Source: Dehalococcoidia bacterium
Lineage (GTDB): Bacteria > Chloroflexota > Dehalococcoidia > Dehalococcoidales > RBG-16-60-22
Direction of reading: 5' to 3'
DNA: 35,404 bases
NCBI GenBank assembly: GCA_011174815.1
Contig: DUFF01000084.1
Coordinates: forward strand, 1-35,404
Shown here: in pieces, positions 7,760 through 14,903 of the stretch
How positions within the stretch are numbered: position 1 is the stretch's first letter
Layout of the letters: the number at the start of each line of letters is the position of its first letter
Notes under the pieces: model-generated
The model's input: the letters and a program-made list of their open reading frames with translations, nothing else
Database searches by the model: none
Told to the model about the DNA's origin: nothing
Made by a program: the position numbers and the translations under genes

Positions 7760-8656
7760 TCACTTGACGAGCTGGATACCGGCCTGGCTTAATGCCTCAC
7801 GAATCGCCGTTTTCTGCTTTTCTGAGCTAGCTGGCATCGGTGAACGAGGTGGGCCAGCTTTCCGTCCTTGAATCTCCATGGCGTACTTTACATTCGCCGG
7901 TAGATTATCCCCGTTTATAGCATTCCAGATTATCAATAGTTTTCGGTGTAAGTCCAAGGCCTTGACGTGGTCGCCTGATTGTACCGCTTCCCACAGTTGG
8001 ACGCATAAAGCGGGAACTGCCGTTGGTATAGCGGCTATGGCTCCATCTGCCCCCAGAGAGAAAGAAGGATAGAGGAGGGCGTCAACCGCAGACATGAGCA
8101 CACCCCGGTCACCTACACTGAGAATTAGGTCAGCTAAGAGCTTGAGGTCACCGCCACTCTGTTTGACTCCAATGACTCCTTCGATTTCAGTTATGATTTT
8201 CGTCAGCAGACTGGGAGAACAATAGCACCAGGGCACAACATTATATATAATGACGGGTAAGCCGACCTTCTCGACTACCTGAGCAAAATGCCTCTGCATC
8301 ATTGCATCATCGGGCTTGAACAAGTAGTGTACCGGCGTTATCTGCAAAGCGGCGACATCCAGGTCGGCGACGGCCTTTCCCGTTTCGATTGCTTGTCTGG
8401 TGCTATCAACGATGATTCCGGCGATAACTGGCACTCGGCCGCGGGCTTCCTCGATGGCAGCTGCTACCGAATTTCGCAGTTCCTGTGTGGACAAAGTATG
8501 TCCCTCACCGGTGCTCCCGCCGACAGCTATGCCATGTACTCCGGCTTTTTCGATGAGGAAGCGAACATCTGCCCGCAAGGCTGCTTCATCCAGCTCTTCA
8601 TTGCTGTCAAAAGGAGTTGCTATTGGGGTGACAATGCCATATATGTTCTTTTTCAT
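7760..8656 (-). CDS. DapA/N-acetylneuraminate lyase-family class I aldolase
   Basis: This 298-residue TIM-barrel protein has the family features 'GIAVGGSTGEGHTLS' (about 42-56), 'IIYNV' with Y138 as the proton relay, and Schiff-base lysine K165 in 'VIGVKQSGGDL'. GGAGGT lies 6 bp upstream of the ATG. After Y138 the usual 'NVPGRT' is replaced by 'NVVPWCYCS', and the second Thr/Ser pair is S48-T49. It may therefore not be the lysine-pathway dihydrodipicolinate synthase, and a pyruvate-dependent aldolase or lyase on another oxo-acid is as likely. No lysine genes are nearby. The gene stands alone, convergent with the export operon, in which I see no clear terminator. Confidence 0.85.
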   Translation of the reverse strand: MKKNIYGIVTPIATPFDSNEELDEAALRADVRFLIEKAGVHGIAVGGSTGEGHTLSTQELRNSVAAAIEEARGRVPVIAGIIVDSTRQAIETGKAVADLDVAALQITPVHYLFKPDDAMMQRHFAQVVEKVGLPVIIYNVVPWCYCSPSLLTKIITEIEGVIGVKQSGGDLKLLADLILSVGDRGVLMSAVDALLYPSFSLGADGAIAAIPTAVPALCVQLWEAVQSGDHVKALDLHRKLLIIWNAINGDNLPANVKYAMEIQGRKAGPPRSPMPASSEKQKTAIREALSQAGIQLVK

Positions 8657-8821
8657 GAAACTACCTCCAGTTTTATTTCTGATTTTTCAGTTGACGATAT
8701 GTAGTGTACACATAAACGTGAAAAAATAAAAGTGCTCTTTAACTAAAGCTAGAAGGCAATACATATCATCCGTTTTCCGCGCCTTTTACCTTATCCCCCA
8801 CCCACCGGAGGTTAAAACTGA

Positions 8822-9622
8822 TTACCAGATGTAGTAAAACCCGTCGCGCTTCACTACCTCTAATGGCGTGCCGAAGAGATGGGAAAGCGATTCCGATGCA
8901 ACCACCTCCTCTTTGCCGCCGTCCTTGAAGACCAAGCCTGCCTTGAGGAGGATAACACGCTCAATCTCAGGCAGGATATCGGCAGTATTATGCGTCACCA
9001 TGATAATGCCGGTGCCTGCGCCCGCAATCTTGCTCAGTATATTCCGCAGTTTATGAGCAGCGTGAAAGTCCAGACTTGAGGTCGGTTCATCGAGGACCAA
9101 GGCCTGAGGTTCATGTACCAGAGCCTGGCCAATCAGTATGCGCCGCGCCTCACCCGTTGAGATCTGGTTCATCTTTCGTTCCGCAAGGTGCGATATTTCC
9201 AGCAGCTCCATTACCTCCCGCCCTTTTTGTTCCATCGCTGGTGTTACATAATGATAAGGCCAGACCCCTATGCTACTGAAGAAGCCGGAAAGAATTATTT
9301 CCCCGCAGGTGAAGTTCCCGGTGCTGAGTGCAACTAAATCTTCGGTGACAATCCCCAGCAATTTGCGTAACTCAAAGACGTTCCAGTCCTCTCTACCGAG
9401 AATACGTACATAGGAATCAGGGATCCCGGCGTGGGGATAGCATTCCCGGGTGATGGTTTTGATGAGAAACGATTTGCCCGCGCCATTGGGGCCAAGTATG
9501 GCAACATGCTCCCCTACATTAACAGCAAGCGTTATGCCATTTAATACGATGCGGTCATTCTTGCTGACGACAACGTTCCGGTATTCAATTAACGATGTCT
9601 GGTGTTCTGCAGCTGATGGCAT
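8822..9622 (-). CDS. Stand-alone ABC ATPase (ModF/YlmA-like)
   Basis: This ATPase has Walker A 'GPNGAGKSFLIK', a modified signature 'ISTGEARRILIGQALV' in place of LSGGQ, Walker B 'ALVLDEPTSSLDF' and H-loop 'VTHNTADIL'. No permease or binding protein lies nearby, so it could serve a transporter elsewhere or a non-transport role. The ORF track uses a TTG at 9643. I prefer the ATG at 9622 (266 residues). Neither has a clear ribosome-binding site, and a TATAAT at 9662-9657 puts the transcript start only about 7 nt before the TTG. It is divergent from the SDR gene. Confidence 0.8.
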   Translation of the reverse strand: MPSAAEHQTSLIEYRNVVVSKNDRIVLNGITLAVNVGEHVAILGPNGAGKSFLIKTITRECYPHAGIPDSYVRILGREDWNVFELRKLLGIVTEDLVALSTGNFTCGEIILSGFFSSIGVWPYHYVTPAMEQKGREVMELLEISHLAERKMNQISTGEARRILIGQALVHEPQALVLDEPTSSLDFHAAHKLRNILSKIAGAGTGIIMVTHNTADILPEIERVILLKAGLVFKDGGKEEVVASESLSHLFGTPLEVVKRDGFYYIW

Positions 9623-9656
9623 AGTCTCAATACAAAGATACAAGAATTAAATTATG

Positions 9657-9662
9657 ATTATA
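9657..9662 (-). promoter_or_regulatory. -10 element of the orphan ABC ATPase gene
   Basis: A perfect TATAAT is present on the minus strand, with no recognisable -35 at 16-18 bp. The predicted transcript start is near 9650, giving a leader of about 28 nt to the ATG at 9622. Confidence 0.4.
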
Positions 9663-9705
9663 CTGTCAGGGAGCGATTTAATATTTTATCATACTCGCCG
9701 GTACA

Positions 9706-9734
9706 TTGACGAACACTGCTTATTTATATATTGT
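9706..9734 (+). promoter_or_regulatory. Promoter of the SDR/selenoprotein-candidate operon
   Basis: TTGACG (9706-9711) is followed after 17 bp by TATTGT (9729-9734). A TATATT with 15-bp spacing overlaps it. This would start transcription about 17 bp before the ATG, just upstream of the AAGGAGGTG. Confidence 0.5.
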
Positions 9735-9757
9735 ATTAGCACAAGGAGGTGAGCATA

Positions 9758-10519
9758 ATGGATATGTTTGATCTATCCGGAAAAGTGGCTATAGTAACCG
9801 GCGGCAATCAGGGAATCGGTTTGGCCATCACACGTGCCCTGGCCCAGGCTGGCGCCGCGGTTATCATCGCCAACCGCAGGGCCGAAGAAGGGGCCAATGC
9901 GGCCGAATCCCTGAAAAAAGAAGGCTTAAATGCAATTTCCATCCCCACCGATGTCAGTGATGAGTCATCGATAGCAGCAATGGTGGCCAAGGTAATCGAC
10001 AGTTACGGGAAAATCGATATTCTGGTTAATAATGCCGGAGTCATCGTCAGGAAACCCGCCGAAGAGACTACCAGAGAAGACTGGGAACATATTATGAATA
10101 TCAACCTGAGAGGCGTGTTTTTCTGTTGTCAGCTCGTGGGCAGAGAAATGATAAAGCGAAAAAAAGGCAAAATAATCAATATCTCCTCCGATGCAAGCCA
10201 GAGAGCCATGCCGGAACGTTCCGTATATGCCACTTCCAAAGCTGGCGTCTCCCACCTGACACGATGCCTGGCCACAGAATGGGCAGGACATAATATCAAC
10301 GTTAATGCCATTGGACCCGGCCCGACGCGCACCCCTTTGAATCAAAAATACTACGACGAAAACCCGGAGAAACTGCAGCAGACGGTACAGTCCATTCCCA
10401 TGGGCAGAATGGGCGACACCTCGGACTACATGGGTGCAGCGGTTTTTCTCGCTTCGGAAGCCTCCAATTTTGTCACCGGCCAGACATTGCTCGTCGAGGG
10501 TGGTTCGACCATCTGGTAG
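9758..10519 (+). CDS. Short-chain dehydrogenase/reductase (SDR, FabG/gluconate 5-dehydrogenase-like)
   Basis: This 253-residue NAD(P)-dependent oxidoreductase starts at the ATG 8 bp after AGGAGG. The ORF-track GTG lies inside that ribosome-binding site. The cofactor motif 'TGGNQGIG' is near residue 14, 'NNAG' is present, and the active site is 'NISSD' with 'YATSK' (Tyr and Lys catalytic). The C-terminal 'GPGPTRTP' and 'VTGQTLLVEGG' are typical of classical SDRs. NANRRAEEG-like sequence after strand 2 ('IIANRRAEEG') favours NADP. The substrate is unknown. It is followed 51 bp later by the candidate selenoprotein and probably shares its transcript. Confidence 0.9.
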   Translation: MDMFDLSGKVAIVTGGNQGIGLAITRALAQAGAAVIIANRRAEEGANAAESLKKEGLNAISIPTDVSDESSIAAMVAKVIDSYGKIDILVNNAGVIVRKPAEETTREDWEHIMNINLRGVFFCCQLVGREMIKRKKGKIINISSDASQRAMPERSVYATSKAGVSHLTRCLATEWAGHNINVNAIGPGPTRTPLNQKYYDENPEKLQQTVQSIPMGRMGDTSDYMGAAVFLASEASNFVTGQTLLVEGGSTIW

Positions 10520-10570
10520 GTATAAAGTGATGTGCCATTTTTTAAATATTTGTTCCCAAGGAGGTTATGT

Positions 10571-11206
10571 ATGGCGGACTATGAAGCATTAAAGAAAAGG
10601 ATTCAAGAACTGGCCGAGAAATCCTGGGATAGTGAGCCTATTAGGGCCTGGTTCAACAAACTCAGCGAGGAAGATATTCCCAGAAAGACTTTACTGCGCG
10701 AGGAAATAATCGCCCGTAAACAGGAAGTCCTGGACCGTGTCCAGCGAAAAGGCGAGGAATGTGAATTCCTCAGCCACAGCTGAGCCAAGGGTGCGGCTCT
10801 TCCCGTGATGGAGGAGTTCGGCCTGGGAAATATGGATATTATCCAGGCGCTTTCACCTTTTCCCGGCTTTGGCGCCACCGGCAGAATCTGCGGAGCCGTA
10901 TCTGGAGGCCTTGTTGCTCTCGGCCTGTATTTTGGCAGCGCGGACATGACCGATTACTCGAAAACCGGCGCTGCTATCAGTGCAGCCCGTAAATTTCTGC
11001 CCCGCTTTGAGGAGGTGCTCGGTTCTCTGCAGTGCGCTGAAATACAGGAAGACGCGATATTCGGCCGCTTCATGGATCCCAGGGCCAGCCAGGAGAATAT
11101 GCAAGCTTTTATAGATGCCAAAGGTTACGCGAAATGCGCGCTGCCCGCGGCGATAGGTGCCAGGCTTGCTGCCGAAATCATCATCGAAGACATGGCGCAG
11201 CAATGA
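10571..11206 (+). CDS. C_GCAxxG_C_C-family redox protein with in-frame UGA (candidate selenocysteine at 71)
   Basis: The ORF track splits this gene into 10532-10783 and 10805-11206. Both lie in the same frame, joined through TGA at 10781-10783. Read through, it is a 211-residue protein. The family of redox-active proteins is defined by four conserved cysteines: the first precedes 'A...V', the second sits in CGAxxG, and two more are C-terminal. Here 'SHS-U-AKGAALPVMEEFGLG' aligns with the usual 'NCAEAV' region, so the TGA occupies the first cysteine position. C107 (GRICGAVSGG), C155 (SLQCAE) and C189 (YAKCAL) supply the rest. The only ribosome-binding site (AAGGAGG) lies before the ATG at 10571, and none precedes the second half. 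The first 60-70 residues are a charged helical extension. A premature stop or sequencing error is the alternative. Confidence 0.75.
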
Positions 11207-11258
11207 GCGGTTGAACTATATTTTTCGCAAGCGCTGGATATATATTTATTTAACGGTC

Positions 11259-11627
11259 CTAGAATTGGCTGAAATGGGCAGCTAACCGCCTTTTCAGCGC
11301 CTGGTATTGCCCCCATATCTGCTGCGGCATTCTGGCACCGAACCTATTGAGGAACTCTTGAATCTCAGCGATTTCCTGCGCCCGTTCGTCTCTATTTACA
11401 GCAAAAAGCTTTTCAAACTTCTCCCGCGGAAAATCTAGGCCATCGAGAGTTAAATCTTCATGATTCGGCATCAGCCCCAAAGGTGTCTCCCTTGCTGAGA
11501 TGCGACCCTTCACCCGGTCAATGATCCATTTCAGCACCCGTATGTTCTCTCCAAATCCCGGCCAGATGAGCTTTCCCTCTTCATCCAAACAGAACCAGTT
11601 TGCCGAATAAATTCTTGGTGGCTGCGC
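11259..11627 (-). pseudogene. pckG: C-terminal remnant of GTP-type phosphoenolpyruvate carboxykinase
   Basis: The frame 'NWFCLDEEGKLIWPGFGEN' followed by 'RVLKWIIDRVKG' and 'TPLGLMP' is the recognisable C-terminal quarter of PEP carboxykinase (GTP), which is normally about 600 residues. Only about 120 residues survive. The N-terminal catalytic domain, P-loop and metal ligands are missing. The 30 codons upstream of the homology (to the ORF-track ATG at 11717) do not resemble the enzyme and overlap the promoter of the divergent acetyltransferase gene. Changes such as 'RDERAQE' where the family usually has a tryptophan suggest decay. An intact copy may exist elsewhere. Confidence 0.8.
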
Positions 11628-11669
11628 GGCTGGTCTTCCTGCATCGATTTTAGCTAAATATTTCGTTCT

Positions 11670-11698
11670 TTCAATAGACCGTTGTCGAATGGTATAAT
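11670..11698 (+). promoter_or_regulatory. Promoter of the acetyltransferase operon
   Basis: A perfect TATAAT (11693-11698) lies 17 bp after a poor -35 (TTCAAT). The transcript would start near 11705, leaving about 15 nt before the ATG at 11720, which has no ribosome-binding site. Confidence 0.5.
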
Positions 11699-11719
11699 TT
11701 GTAATAAAGTTTGGCATAT

Positions 11720-12205
11720 ATGATACGTCAGTGCCGGGCCAGTGATGCCCAGAGAATGTACTTTATCATCAATAAAGCCGCGGAAGCGTATGAAGGCGTG
11801 ATTCCGCCCGACCGTTACCAGCAGCCCTATATGTCGATGGGTGAACTAAGAGAGGAAATGGAACGGGCTACCTTCTACGGCTGGGTAGCAGGTGAAGAGC
11901 TAGTGGGTATTATGGGAATGGAACCAATCAAAGATGTAACTCTTATCCGTCATGCTTACGTTTTGCCCGAGCATCAACGAAAAGGCATTGCCACTAAACT
12001 GCTCGACCATATTAAACGTATGGTGAAGACATCCCGATTGCTGGTGGGGACATGGGCCGATGCCAGCTGGGCGATTTCTTTCTACCAGAAACATGGATTT
12101 CATCTGTTGCCCGATAAAGACCTGCTGCTGAAAACATACTGGGATATTCCCCGGCGACAGATTGAAACTTCCGTGGTGCTGGGTATAGATTGCAGACAGG
12201 CATGA
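11720..12205 (+). CDS. GNAT-family N-acetyltransferase
   Basis: This 161-residue protein starts at ATG 11720. The ORF-track TTG is nine bases earlier. The acetyl-CoA pyrophosphate-binding motif is 'VLPEHQRKGIATKLLDHI', preceded by the strand 'IRHAYV' and followed by 'SWAISFYQKHGFHLLPD', typical of GNAT motif B. The acceptor substrate cannot be inferred. The leader is very short and lacks a Shine-Dalgarno sequence. It is first of a probable operon with a DUF5808-like gene (10 bp downstream) and a QueG-like Fe-S protein. Confidence 0.9.
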   Translation: MIRQCRASDAQRMYFIINKAAEAYEGVIPPDRYQQPYMSMGELREEMERATFYGWVAGEELVGIMGMEPIKDVTLIRHAYVLPEHQRKGIATKLLDHIKRMVKTSRLLVGTWADASWAISFYQKHGFHLLPDKDLLLKTYWDIPRRQIETSVVLGIDCRQA

Positions 12206-12215
12206 AGGAGTCAAG

Positions 12216-12572
12216 ATGAATGTAAAGTCTCTGAATCGGCTGCTTCAGGCAGCGGTGATAACCCTCTCAATGATCGCAGTATGCCAGGAACTGGAAAAGC
12301 CAAAAGAAGAACGTGAGTGGCATGGGAAGGCGGCTGGCTTTGTCCCTTATGATTTCCGGATGCCCACTATGGAACGAATCAGGGAAGCATACTGGAACCC
12401 CTACGACAGCCGGATCCTGGTCCCCGAAGCGTTTGGCGTCGGCTGGGCGATTAACTTCTACGCACTGCTCGAGCGTTTGAGGCTGATCGGGCAGGACCTT
12501 TCCGAGGAAGATTTCCTGATGCCAGGCCAGCACATGAAAAAGGTATTGACTCACGCGCTTGAGGCTGAGTAG
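12216..12572 (+). CDS. DUF5808-like small protein
   Basis: This 118-residue protein starts at an ATG preceded by GAAGGAG. The N-terminal 25 residues are moderately hydrophobic ('LLQAAVITLSMIAV') and may be a membrane-associated helix. The core 'AYWNPYDSRILVPEAFGVGWAINF' resembles the DUF5808 pattern in which Asn-Pro, Asp-x-Arg and a Gly-x-Gly-W-x-x-Asn-Phe element are conserved. Its function is unknown. The gene follows the acetyltransferase by 10 bp and precedes the QueG-like gene by 51 bp. Confidence 0.7.
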   Translation: MNVKSLNRLLQAAVITLSMIAVCQELEKPKEEREWHGKAAGFVPYDFRMPTMERIREAYWNPYDSRILVPEAFGVGWAINFYALLERLRLIGQDLSEEDFLMPGQHMKKVLTHALEAE

Positions 12573-12623
12573 GCATCGGTTCTCTCGATATCAGAAAACG
12601 ACAAAGGAGGATAGGCATATCCT

Positions 12624-13499
12624 TTGACAGCTCATGTTAATCCGCAGGAAAAAGCAGCATTCATTCAGGAAGAAATCAGGGCTTTTGTGCGCAATAGCCC
12701 GCTGAATCGCATGCCTGATGCCGATGATGACTTTATCTTTGACGAACCACTGGTCCAGTTTGCCGATGGCAATGATTCAATCTTCAACGATTATAAAAAG
12801 ATAATTGACCCCTCCCACCTCACCCCCCGTGAAGCCCTGGCCGCAGCTTATGAGAAAAGCCCCGGAGACCTGCCAGCACAGCTGTCCGTCGTCAGCTGGA
12901 TACTGCCCATTACCGGCAAGACGCGGGAATCAAATCGACCTCAAAAGAGGGTACCATCGCGTCTCTGGGTATACACCCGATGGTACGGAGAAAAGCTCAA
13001 CGAGGCGCTGAGGGCACACGTGGTCGAAGTCATCACAGAGAGAGGCTATCTTGCCACCGCACCAATGCTCCAGCCATACTTCAAGAGAATGGACAACTAC
13101 GCCGGCCCTCTTTCCAACTGGTCGGAACGGCACATCGCCTACGCCGCCGGGCTGGGCACCTTCAGCCTCTCCGACGGCTTCATCACCGAGCGGGGCATCG
13201 CCCACCGCTGCGGCAGCGTGGTCACCGATATGCCCCTCCCCATCAGCCCGCGGACTGCTCAAACACCGTATTCAAACTGCTTATTTTATGTCAACAATGA
13301 ATGCCGGGAGTGTATTCCCCGCTGTCCTGCCGGCGCCATCACCGAACAGGGCCATGATAAGATAAGATGCCGTGATTACCAGCACGATGAAATCGGCTAC
13401 ATCAGGCAGAGATACGGCGTGGAAGTGGCCGGCTGCGGGCTATGCCAGACCGGTGTCCGCTGCGAGTTCAAAAACCCGGCGAAAAAATTAAAAGTCTGA
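12624..13499 (+). CDS. QueG-like 4Fe-4S protein (epoxyqueuosine reductase-related)
   Basis: This 291-residue protein has the middle region 'ERHIAYAAGLGTFSLSDGFIT', which resembles the QueG/COG1600 segment before its ferredoxin module. The cysteines are C219, C227, C230 and C234 ('ECRECIPRCPAGAI'), C249, then C271, C274 and C280 ('GCGLCQTGVRC'), enough for two [4Fe-4S] clusters. Queuosine genes are not nearby, and the N-terminal half is only weakly QueG-like. A corrinoid/Fe-S redox enzyme of unknown substrate is therefore a safer description. The start is a TTG 13 bp after AAAGGAGG, which is longer than usual, but no better start exists after the in-frame TAG. It overlaps the convergent mtaB by 12 bp. 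Confidence 0.75.
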   Translation: MTAHVNPQEKAAFIQEEIRAFVRNSPLNRMPDADDDFIFDEPLVQFADGNDSIFNDYKKIIDPSHLTPREALAAAYEKSPGDLPAQLSVVSWILPITGKTRESNRPQKRVPSRLWVYTRWYGEKLNEALRAHVVEVITERGYLATAPMLQPYFKRMDNYAGPLSNWSERHIAYAAGLGTFSLSDGFITERGIAHRCGSVVTDMPLPISPRTAQTPYSNCLFYVNNECRECIPRCPAGAITEQGHDKIRCRDYQHDEIGYIRQRYGVEVAGCGLCQTGVRCEFKNPAKKLKV

Positions 13500-14747
13500 C
13501 CATGTCCCCCACACCCCATCCTGGTAAATGCTCTCCAGCTTTACGGGCACCAGCTGATTGGTCAAATCCTCATTGCTCCTTGTGTAGACCCTGATGTAGT
13601 TTGCCGTGTAGCCTGACCAGACGCCATTTGATTTCTGCTCCCACAACACCGGCATGGCTCGGCCCAGAAAGTGCTGCCGGAAATTAAGGGCGCTTTCCCC
13701 GGCCAGCGCCAGCATCTTCTTGACCCTCTCCCTCTTTACCTTATCTGAAACCTGGTCCGTTATATCGGCGGCCTCTGTCCCCGGCCGCCGTGAGTAAGGA
13801 AAGACATGGATACGGGCAAAGCCAGTCCGCCGGCAGAAATCATGGCTCTCCTTGAATTCGGCCTCGGTCTCACCAGGGAAACCAGCGATAACGTCGGTGG
13901 TGATGGCTGTATCCGGCAACTCCCTTCTAATCAAAGCGACCGCGTACTGATAGTCCGCCGAAGTATAGCGCCGCTTCATCCGCCTGAGGACAGAGTCGCT
14001 GCCGCTCTGCAGGGAAAGGTGGAACTGCGGACACAATCGACTATCTTCCCACAGCTCAAGCAACTCTGCGGATACCTCCTGAGGTTGCAAAGATGACAGC
14101 CTCAACCTGGTTACTCCAGTTTCCGCCAGAATGCGCTTTAAAAGACCAGCGAAATTTATGCCATCGCAGTGATAGGCTCCGACTTCGGTGCCCGTGAGCA
14201 CCACTTCCCTAGCTCCGCCGGCTATCCGGTCTTTCACTTCAGCGATGACCTTTTCCACGGGCACGCTTTTCACTTTCCTCCGCACCAGCGGCACGATGCA
14301 GTAACTGCAGAAATCACGGCAGCCGTCCTGAATTTTCAGAAAGGAGCGGTTCCGTCCATAATCATATCCGTTGTGCTCGCCCGGAGGTAAAGAGGCAAGA
14401 CAGCCAGATGCCCGCAGCTTATCGAGCACCTGTGTCTTCCGGTCGTTGCCGAGGACGAGGTCAACACCTTCTATCCCGGCCAGTTCCTGAGGCGACCTCT
14501 CCGCATAGCAGCCAATGGCTATCAACCGGGCAGCACCATTGCGGCGGTGCGCCTGCCTGAGCAGGTTCCGGGCCTTGCGGTCGGCGATGTGCGTCACCGT
14601 GCAGGTATTTAGTATATAGATATCGGCCTCGGCCACGGACCTGACCAGCGTATAACCCGCCGCCGCCAGTTCCCGTGCCAGTGTTTCGGCCTCCGCCTGG
14701 TTCAGCTTGCAGCCAAGCGTGTCTAAAGCAATCCTAATATCGCTCAT
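13488..14747 (-). CDS. mtaB: tRNA t6A37 methylthiotransferase MtaB
   Basis: This 419-residue radical-SAM enzyme converts t6A37 to ms2t6A37 in tRNAs reading ANN codons. The N-terminal MTTase domain has three cluster cysteines ('DTLGCKLNQAE', 'NTCTVT', 'IGCYAE'). The radical-SAM motif is 'CRDFCSYCIVP' and the C-terminal TRAM-like domain is 'RAMPVLWEQKSNGVWSGYTANYIRVY'. 'KLNQAE' and 'VLTGTEVGAY' favour MtaB over MiaB. The ATG at 14747 ('MSDIRIALDTLGCK') fits family starts. The ORF-track start 39 bp upstream adds a non-homologous tail. The 3' end overlaps the QueG-like gene on the other strand by 12 bp. Confidence 0.92.
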   Translation of the reverse strand: MSDIRIALDTLGCKLNQAEAETLARELAAAGYTLVRSVAEADIYILNTCTVTHIADRKARNLLRQAHRRNGAARLIAIGCYAERSPQELAGIEGVDLVLGNDRKTQVLDKLRASGCLASLPPGEHNGYDYGRNRSFLKIQDGCRDFCSYCIVPLVRRKVKSVPVEKVIAEVKDRIAGGAREVVLTGTEVGAYHCDGINFAGLLKRILAETGVTRLRLSSLQPQEVSAELLELWEDSRLCPQFHLSLQSGSDSVLRRMKRRYTSADYQYAVALIRRELPDTAITTDVIAGFPGETEAEFKESHDFCRRTGFARIHVFPYSRRPGTEAADITDQVSDKVKRERVKKMLALAGESALNFRQHFLGRAMPVLWEQKSNGVWSGYTANYIRVYTRSNEDLTNQLVPVKLESIYQDGVWGTWSDF

Positions 14748-14903
14748 TGCCCCTATCTTCAATATCATTATAGAGTCGTCATTCACCAGCGGTCAAAGCC
14801 AGGGCTCCGCTTGCAAACGGGCAGCAATTATGGTAAAAAACTAATTAAATCACCTAGAAATTACGGGTTCTAATCTATTAAAGAGAAATATGGAGCATCG
14901 CTC

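Noticed and set aside
8704-8711. GTGTACAC palindrome upstream of the DapA-family gene as an operator
   Set aside because: Eight bases of palindrome are expected by chance in this length of sequence, and no flanking symmetry extends it.
8288-8729. Plus-strand ORFs over the DapA-family gene
   Set aside because: They are antisense shadows without motifs, while the minus-strand frame has the Schiff-base lysine and family signatures.
10805-11206. Second half of the C_GCAxxG_C_C protein as a separate gene
   Set aside because: It has no ribosome-binding site, is in the same frame as the upstream half, and would lack the first redox position. Readthrough of one gene explains it better.
12980-13365. 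Overlapping plus-strand ORFs rich in His, Arg and Pro
   Set aside because: They are alternate-frame readings of the QueG-like gene, with composition typical of shadow frames.
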